From NCBI GenBank assembly GCA_028868515.1, contig JAGWUI010000002.1:1-64000 (forward strand): a DNA stretch of 64,000 nt. Reading direction: 5' to 3'. Position 1 is the stretch's first letter. Each line of letters opens with the position of its first letter. Source of the DNA: Gammaproteobacteria bacterium. Its GTDB lineage: Bacteria; Pseudomonadota; Gammaproteobacteria; Pseudomonadales; Moraxellaceae. Shown piece after piece: positions 59,388-64,000 of this stretch. The position numbers were made by a program, and so were the translations under genes. Below the pieces are notes generated by a model. That model made no database searches. It saw only the letters and a program-made list of their open reading frames with translations, and was not told the DNA's origin.

Positions 59388-60011
59388 TTATTCAGCAGCA
59401 GCTTCTGCGTCGTCAGCTTTTTGACCTTTCGCTAAGTGAATGCTTGCGATTGGCAAGTCATGGCTGTCTGCGCCATGGCTGAGTTGAGTCAATTTAACGC
59501 CTTTTGGCAGTTTGATGTCTGACAAATGCAGAACTTGATCAAGTTTCACTTCGCTTAAGTCAACTTCGATGAATTCTGGCAAGTTAGCTGCCAATGTGCG
59601 AACTTCAACGTCGTTTACAGTGATCGACAATTGACCACCTTGTTGTTTCACGCCAACCGCAGTTTCTTGGTTAGTGAAGTGCAGTGGAACACGCATTGTG
59701 ATTTCGTGTGTTTTATCAACACGAACGAAGTCAGCATGCATTGGTGAGTTTTTTGCTGGATGACGTTGCAGAGCTTTCAGAACTACTTGTTCTGATTTGC
59801 CATCAACATTCAAAGTCAAAACGTGTGAGTAAAATGCTTCGCTTTCCAACGCTTTAACCAGTTCGTTAAAACGAATGCTGATTGATTGTGCAGCAGCAGT
59901 GCCGCCGTAAATCACGCCTGGAACGAGGTTTTGGTGACGCAGGCGGCGGCTCGCACCTTTCCCTTGCAAGTCACGTGCTTGAACATTCAAGCTGAAATCT
60001 GTAGTGCTCAT
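59388..60011 (-). CDS. rplY: 50S ribosomal protein L25/general stress protein Ctc
   Basis: 207 aa, long Ctc form: an N-terminal L25 domain (about 5-95) that binds 5S rRNA and a C-terminal TL5-like domain (about 100-190). Starts MSTTDFSLNVQARDLQGKGASRRLRHQNLVPGVIYGG. The C-terminus is acidic and Ala-rich (ADDAEAAAE). It lies between prs and pth; a hairpin upstream separates it from prs. Confidence 0.94.
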   Translation of the reverse strand: MSTTDFSLNVQARDLQGKGASRRLRHQNLVPGVIYGGTAAAQSISIRFNELVKALESEAFYSHVLTLNVDGKSEQVVLKALQRHPAKNSPMHADFVRVDKTHEITMRVPLHFTNQETAVGVKQQGGQLSITVNDVEVRTLAANLPEFIEVDLSEVKLDQVLHLSDIKLPKGVKLTQLSHGADSHDLPIASIHLAKGQKADDAEAAAE

Positions 60012-60070
60012 GGTATTTCCTATAACAGCAGTTTTAAAGTCTCAAAAATAGAGGCTTTAGTTGGTAAAAT

Positions 60071-60093
60071 GCCGAACTTGCGACCAGTTCGGC
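60071..60093 (-). terminator. Hairpin between prs and rplY
   Basis: GCCGAACT (60071-60078) and AGTTCGGC (60086-60093) form a perfect 8-bp stem with a 7-nt loop; on the minus strand ATTTT follows. It lies 62 bp past the prs stop and 59 bp before rplY, so it may end part of the transcripts from prs. Confidence 0.6.
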
Positions 60094-60155
60094 GGAGTTA
60101 AACGAGTTGCCCCGTTCAATATCAAATTACAAATTCTTAAAAAGTCTAAACTTAA

Positions 60156-61112
60156 TTAGTCAATCAGTTCAAACATTGCACTGATTGATTCTTCGTTGTT
60201 GATACGACGAATTGTCTCAGCTAATAAACTAGAAACGCTAATTTGGCGTACTTTAGTACAATCTTTGGCGCCTTGGCTTAATGGGATGGTATCAGTGACA
60301 ACCAACTCATCAATCGGAGAGCCATTCAAATTATCAATCGCTGCGCCAGACAATACTGGATGTGTACAATAAGCGACAACGCTACGTGCGCCATGTTCTT
60401 TAAGTGCGGCAGCAGCTTTGCACAGTGTTCCTGCAGTATCGACCATATCGTCAACAATGACGCAATCACGACCGCTTACATCACCAATGATATGCATGAC
60501 TTGTGCTTCATTTGCACGTAGACGACGCTTATCGATAATTGCAAGTTCGATGTCACCCAGTTGTTTTGCAACTGCACGAGCGCGCACAACACCACCGATA
60601 TCTGGAGATACTACGATCAAATTGCTGTTGTTGCCTTGTTTCTTAAGGTCAGTCAACAACACTGGCGAACCGTAGATGTTATCAACAGGAATATCAAAGA
60701 AACCTTGAATTTGGTCTGCGTGAAGATCCATGGTTAAAACACGGTCAATGCCCACAATACTCAGCATATCCGCAACAACTTTCGCGCTAATCGGTACACG
60801 AGCTGAACGTGGACGGCGATCTTGGCGTGCATAACCGAAATAAGGCAGAACTGCTGTAATACGACCCGCACTTGCACGACGAAGCGCATCGGCCATAACC
60901 AAGATTTCCATTAGGTTGTCATTGGTTGGCGCGCAAGTCGGCTGAAGAATAAAGACGTCTTTACCACGAACATTTTCGTTAATTTCGATAGCGATTTCGC
61001 CGTCAGAGAAACGATTGACCGTAGCAGCACCCAGTGGAACGTGCAAATGACTTGCGACTTTTTGTGCTAACTCAGGGTGAGCGTTGCCAGTGAAGATGAC
61101 GAGATTTGGCAT
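60156..61112 (-). CDS. prs: Ribose-phosphate pyrophosphokinase
   Basis: 318 aa. Makes PRPP from ribose 5-phosphate and ATP. Class I enzyme with the [23 protein letters not shown] start, the ATP/flexible loop in [17 protein letters not shown], and the PRPP-binding [27 protein letters not shown]. It lies between the tRNA-Gln genes and rplY, the standard arrangement in Acinetobacter. Confidence 0.97.
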   Translation of the reverse strand: MPNLVIFTGNAHPELAQKVASHLHVPLGAATVNRFSDGEIAIEINENVRGKDVFILQPTCAPTNDNLMEILVMADALRRASAGRITAVLPYFGYARQDRRPRSARVPISAKVVADMLSIVGIDRVLTMDLHADQIQGFFDIPVDNIYGSPVLLTDLKKQGNNSNLIVVSPDIGGVVRARAVAKQLGDIELAIIDKRRLRANEAQVMHIIGDVSGRDCVIVDDMVDTAGTLCKAAAALKEHGARSVVAYCTHPVLSGAAIDNLNGSPIDELVVTDTIPLSQGAKDCTKVRQISVSSLLAETIRRINNEESISAMFELID

Positions 61113-61182
61113 AGCTCAATCCTGACAGTAAAGGCGGAAAAAATTCAGCAGAGTGAAGAGGATGTATCTTTAAAACAAAATA

Positions 61183-61258
61183 TGGCAGGGGCGGCTGGAC
61201 TCGAACCAACGGATGTCAGGATCAAAACCTGATGCCTTACCAACTTGGCGACGCCCCT
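61183..61258 (-). tRNA. tRNA-Gln (UUG), copy 1
   Basis: 76 nt on the minus strand with encoded CCA: acceptor AGGGGCG/CGCCCCT, discriminator G, anticodon loop TTTTGAT (anticodon TTG), T loop TTCGAGT. Identical to the copy at 61408-61483. Confidence 0.94.
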
Positions 61259-61407
61259 GTAGCGGCGGAAATAATAGTGATTTGATGTTTGATTGTCAAG
61301 AAAAAATTCTTAATTTCTTAACAACAAAAAGCGATCTTTCACCTATGGCATCTGTTATTTTTTATGAGAAAACAACAGTGTATTTCCATTTATAATTTGT
61401 TCACACA

Positions 61408-61483
61408 TGGCAGGGGCGGCTGGACTCGAACCAACGGATGTCAGGATCAAAACCTGATGCCTTACCAACTTGGCGACGCCCCT
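61408..61483 (-). tRNA. tRNA-Gln (UUG), copy 2
   Basis: Identical in sequence to the copy at 61183-61258, with 149 bp between. Both lie between ispE and prs. The flanking sequences differ beyond a few bases, so this is an old duplication maintained by selection or gene conversion. Confidence 0.94.
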
Positions 61484-61542
61484 GTAGCATGTAGTGGAAC
61501 ACGTCGATAGATTGCTGATGCAAGCTGTTCGACGGGGCGCAA

Positions 61543-62418
61543 CTATAACAAATTTAATGCGGAATGCACAGGTGATTGCCCAATTCCTGAACAAACAAAA
61601 CCCTTAAATGGTGATTGTTTGAGTATTTTATCAGCAAATGCACGTGTTGGTGTCAAAAGAAACACGCAAGCACCTGTTCCTGTGAGCTGTGGCGGTTCTA
61701 AAAGTTCAGCAGATTCTTGTTGAATCTTTTCCAAAAAACAAAGTGCTTGATCTACTTCAGGGTAAAGTTTTCGTACAACAATTTCGCAATCATTATGAGT
61801 TTGTTTGTCGTGCTGAGGATTTTTTAATTCTGTTAGAAAACTCATTTGATCAATGATTGGTGTATTGCGTGTTAAATCTGGATGATTAAAAATTTCTGCA
61901 GTACTTACAAAGCAATTTGGTGTCAGTACAACAAAATGACTATTGGGGAGTGAGATGGGCTTTAATATTTCACCAACGCCTTCTGCCCAAGCATTTTGCC
62001 CACGAACAAAAACTGGGACATCAGCACCAAGTTTTAAACCTAATTGCGCTAATTCATCGATATTGAGTTGGGTTTGCCAGAGATGATTTAAGGCAAGTAG
62101 TGTTGTTGCTGCATCAGATGATCCACCGCCTAAGCCACCACCCATTGGCAGGTTTTTTTCTAAAGTGATTCTTGTACCTTGATCACATCCACTTGCTTGT
62201 TGTAGGAGTTTGGCTGCACGAACAATCAGATTGTCTTGCGCGGGAAAAGGAAGGTCACTGACGAGCTCTAGCGAATTGTGCGGTTCAAAGGTTAGCCAAT
62301 CCATTTGGTCAATCAGTTGAAAGACGGTTTGTAATAAATGATAGCCATCATTTCGACGACCAGTAATATGCAAGAAGCGGTTGAGTTTGGCTGGTGCGGG
62401 AAGGCGAAGAAGACTCAC
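61543..62418 (-). CDS. ispE: 4-diphosphocytidyl-2-C-methyl-D-erythritol kinase
   Basis: 291 aa. MEP-pathway kinase of isoprenoid synthesis, GHMP family. PAPAKLNRFLHITGRRNDGYHLLQTVFQL is the substrate motif, and LPMGGGLGGGSSDAATTL is the ATP loop. TGTGACVFLLT is motif 3. It overlaps lolB by 4 bp (ATGA), the conserved lolB-ispE pair. Confidence 0.96.
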   Translation of the reverse strand: MSLLRLPAPAKLNRFLHITGRRNDGYHLLQTVFQLIDQMDWLTFEPHNSLELVSDLPFPAQDNLIVRAAKLLQQASGCDQGTRITLEKNLPMGGGLGGGSSDAATTLLALNHLWQTQLNIDELAQLGLKLGADVPVFVRGQNAWAEGVGEILKPISLPNSHFVVLTPNCFVSTAEIFNHPDLTRNTPIIDQMSFLTELKNPQHDKQTHNDCEIVVRKLYPEVDQALCFLEKIQQESAELLEPPQLTGTGACVFLLTPTRAFADKILKQSPFKGFVCSGIGQSPVHSALNLL

Positions 62419-63167
62419 GGAGCGTTACTCGTAGTTGTAGTTTCTGAGGTAGGTTGTTTAGTTGTCGCTGTTTCTGTTGCGCTTTTTTCTGTTGCAGCTT
62501 CCCGTTGAATCGTCAGTATCACGCGATTATGTGGTGCATTTGGATTCGATTGTTCTGATGATTGCGTTGCGCTCTGGGTCATGACGAGTCGGTTTGGAAA
62601 TTGGCTATTATCTTGATCATTATAGTTAAAATTAACATCCCAGCCGCCTTCATTTAATGTGATTAAGCGATGTTGCGGGTCACGCGTAACTTGGCTCATG
62701 GCATTGACTGGCTCGCCATTAATCCAATGCGGAAGATATGAAATCGGCGCTTGCCATCCTGTTGCACGCTCTAATAGCTCTTCTGGCGTAGTCGCTTCTA
62801 TATATCCTGTTTTGGCGCTTTGCAGGCTGACATGGTTGGGTATTCCCTCGATATGAGTTTGTCCGATTCCTAAAGCTCCAGTGAGATCAATCGCAGATCG
62901 TTCACCATCTTGCGACCATGCATAAAAAGCACTACCACTTTGCTTGGAGGTTCGAACACCAATTTTTCCCGTAATGTTGAACTGGATGGGTTGTGTTGTA
63001 TTCACAGTAGAGTCTGTCGCTGTGGTTATTATTGATGTGGGGATGTTCGGTAATTTGGGAGGGCGCAAGGATTGGCAAGCGGTCAATAGGCTGAGTAGCG
63101 GTATGACTGATAAATAAAGAACATGACTTTTACAAAAAGCTTTTTTCATAAGACTGCGGTGTTTCAT
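62415..63167 (-). CDS. lolB: Outer-membrane lipoprotein receptor LolB
   Basis: 250 aa. Receives lipoproteins from LolA at the outer membrane. Signal peptide with lipobox LLSLLTAC (Cys31), then the LolB fold with IQFNITGKIGVRTSKQSGSAFYAWSQ and IDLTGALGIGQTHIEG. The C-terminal tail (about 215-250) is Thr/Glu/Ala-rich and low-complexity, an extension not in E. coli LolB (about 207 aa). It overlaps ispE and follows the TPR gene. Confidence 0.9.
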   Translation of the reverse strand: MKHRSLMKKAFCKSHVLYLSVIPLLSLLTACQSLRPPKLPNIPTSIITTATDSTVNTTQPIQFNITGKIGVRTSKQSGSAFYAWSQDGERSAIDLTGALGIGQTHIEGIPNHVSLQSAKTGYIEATTPEELLERATGWQAPISYLPHWINGEPVNAMSQVTRDPQHRLITLNEGGWDVNFNYNDQDNSQFPNRLVMTQSATQSSEQSNPNAPHNRVILTIQREAATEKSATETATTKQPTSETTTTSNAP

Positions 63168-63219
63168 AGTTTAGGTTTCATCGTTTAGATTTCATGTTTT
63201 TATGTTTCGTGGTTTTGGG

Positions 63220-64000
63220 TCAGTGACGAATTACATTGGCAGTCATAGGACTCTTAATTGGTGATGGATGTTTGACTTTAGTGTGGTCAGGATTAGGTTG
63301 TATCGTGATTTGTGATTCATTTGGGAAGTGTTCTTTAAGCTCATTAATGAGTTGCAGACGTTCTGTATCATATTTTTTAGAGCTTGCGAGTGCTGTAACC
63401 AGATGCATTCCGATGTTCATACTTGGCTCTGCATGATATGCCGCACGTAGTGTATCAATTGCAAAGGAGTAATCTTTTTGAAGCAAGGCAATATAGCCAA
63501 GCGTATCTAAAATTGCAGGATGATTTGGTGCTAATTTATTGGCGCGTTCTGCTAATGCTCGCGCATCCGTCAAACGACGATTTTGTTGAGCGAGTGCAAA
63601 TGCAAAGGCATTGAGATAGACAGGGTTGTCTGGGCTGAGCGCGAGCAAATGTTCTGATTCACGATCAAGCAATTCGCTTTCGTTAGGTTTGAGTAGCAAA
63701 ATTCTGGCGTATATGAGGTCAGGTTGATTTGGTAGGCTGGCAATGGCTTCATTGAGAAGTTTACGGGCGGTTTCTGGGCGCTGATTATCTTTGAGTAATT
63801 GCGCTTGGAGTAAATATAAAAAACTGGTTTGTTCTGGATGCTCAATCCGCTCTTGAGTTAAATATTCCAATTCGTTATCGAGTTGATTATTTGCGGTCAT
63901 GATGACTGCAAGTTTTCTTTGCGCTTTGCGATACAGTTCATCACCTTGTACTTTGCGAAAGTAACTAATCGCGACGGCAATATGATTTTGACGTTCTGCG
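63220..64000 (-). CDS. Tetratricopeptide-repeat protein, N-terminus off the right edge
   Basis: The open frame continues past the ATG at 63900 without a stop to the window edge (upstream residues AERQNHIAVAISYFRKVQGDELYRKAQRKLAVIM), so this is the C-terminal 260 or so residues of a longer protein. TPR motifs are clear: ARKLLNEAIASLPNQPDLIY, NAFAFALAQQNRRLTDARALAERANKLAPNHPAILDTLGYIALLQKDYSFAIDTLRAAYHAEP. In Acinetobacter such TPR proteins precede lolB-ispE. Likely a periplasmic scaffold; exact role unknown. Confidence 0.85.
   Translation of the reverse strand, partial: AERQNHIAVAISYFRKVQGDELYRKAQRKLAVIMTANNQLDNELEYLTQERIEHPEQTSFLYLLQAQLLKDNQRPETARKLLNEAIASLPNQPDLIYARILLLKPNESELLDRESEHLLALSPDNPVYLNAFAFALAQQNRRLTDARALAERANKLAPNHPAILDTLGYIALLQKDYSFAIDTLRAAYHAEPSMNIGMHLVTALASSKKYDTERLQLINELKEHFPNESQITIQPNPDHTKVKHPSPIKSPMTANVIRH

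Noticed and set aside
61183-61483. Attachment-site duplication of tRNA-Gln
   Set aside because: Both copies are complete and the 149 bp between contain no genes; tandem tRNA-Gln before prs is the normal arrangement.

Overview
The window looks like chromosome of a gammaproteobacterium of the Moraxellaceae, most likely Acinetobacter or a close relative. The A+T-rich composition, a LuxR / RsaM-like / LuxI quorum-sensing locus of the AbaR-AbaM-AbaI kind, the block ispE / two tRNA-Gln / prs / rplY / pth, and the run leuS-lptE-holA point that way. The genus is inferred from gene content and order; no 16S rRNA gene is present.

Layout. 1-983: the start of a tyrosine recombinase gene running off the left edge, next to the 3' end of a CAU tRNA, which suggests an integrated element extending leftwards. 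1.2-3.2 kb: quorum sensing, with two lux-box-like sites. 3.4-12.9 kb: housekeeping genes (DUF3108 protein, holA, lptE, leuS, two small secreted proteins, tsaD, and the tusDCB-tusE sulfur relay). 13.1-18.7 kb: galE, proS, proB, a DUF1615 lipoprotein and tRNA-Thr. 18.9-24.1 kb: a small DUF4124-like protein, two AraC-type regulators facing away from each other over a direct-repeat operator, and a lipoprotein lipase with a DUF4105 membrane protein. 24.2-35.1 kb: lipid and acyl-CoA metabolism. This holds an isovaleryl-CoA dehydrogenase, an HHxxxDG acyltransferase-like protein, a PF10118 protein, and a cluster of a COG3618 lactonase-like hydrolase, two SDRs, a histidine phosphatase, an APH-fold kinase and an ACAD10/11-like dehydrogenase, controlled by a divergent LysR regulator. 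35.2-36.9 kb: a membrane cyclic-di-GMP phosphodiesterase. 37-40.2 kb: a persulfide-response locus (BigR-like repressor, two YeeE/YedE transporter halves, a persulfide dioxygenase-like hydrolase and a TauE/SafE permease), interrupted by a multi-hairpin repeat. 40.2-64 kb: housekeeping genes (tRNA-Arg, a UDG-superfamily glycosylase, an rRNA methyltransferase, fbp, rhomboid, mtgA, ppk1, purB, hflD, mnmA, a Nudix hydrolase, moaCDE, dacC, dadA, panD, pth, rplY, prs, two tRNA-Gln, ispE, lolB and a TPR protein cut by the right edge).

How genes work together. TusBCD and TusE pass sulfur to MnmA, encoded 38 kb away, for 2-thiolation of tRNA wobble uridine. The kinase plus ACAD10/11-like dehydrogenase plus lactonase-like hydrolase resemble the logic of 4-hydroxyacyl-CoA (levulinate/gamma-lactone) catabolism; this is the most promising metabolic hypothesis here. 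The sulfur locus has a repressor with two cysteines 66 residues apart and a perfect inverted repeat in the divergent promoter region. Other unusual items are an exact 8-copy 12-bp repeat inside moaE, a structured gene-free region at 27.7-28.1 kb carrying a 30-codon ORF with an excellent ribosome-binding site, and a 146-bp multi-hairpin repeat at 37.9 kb.
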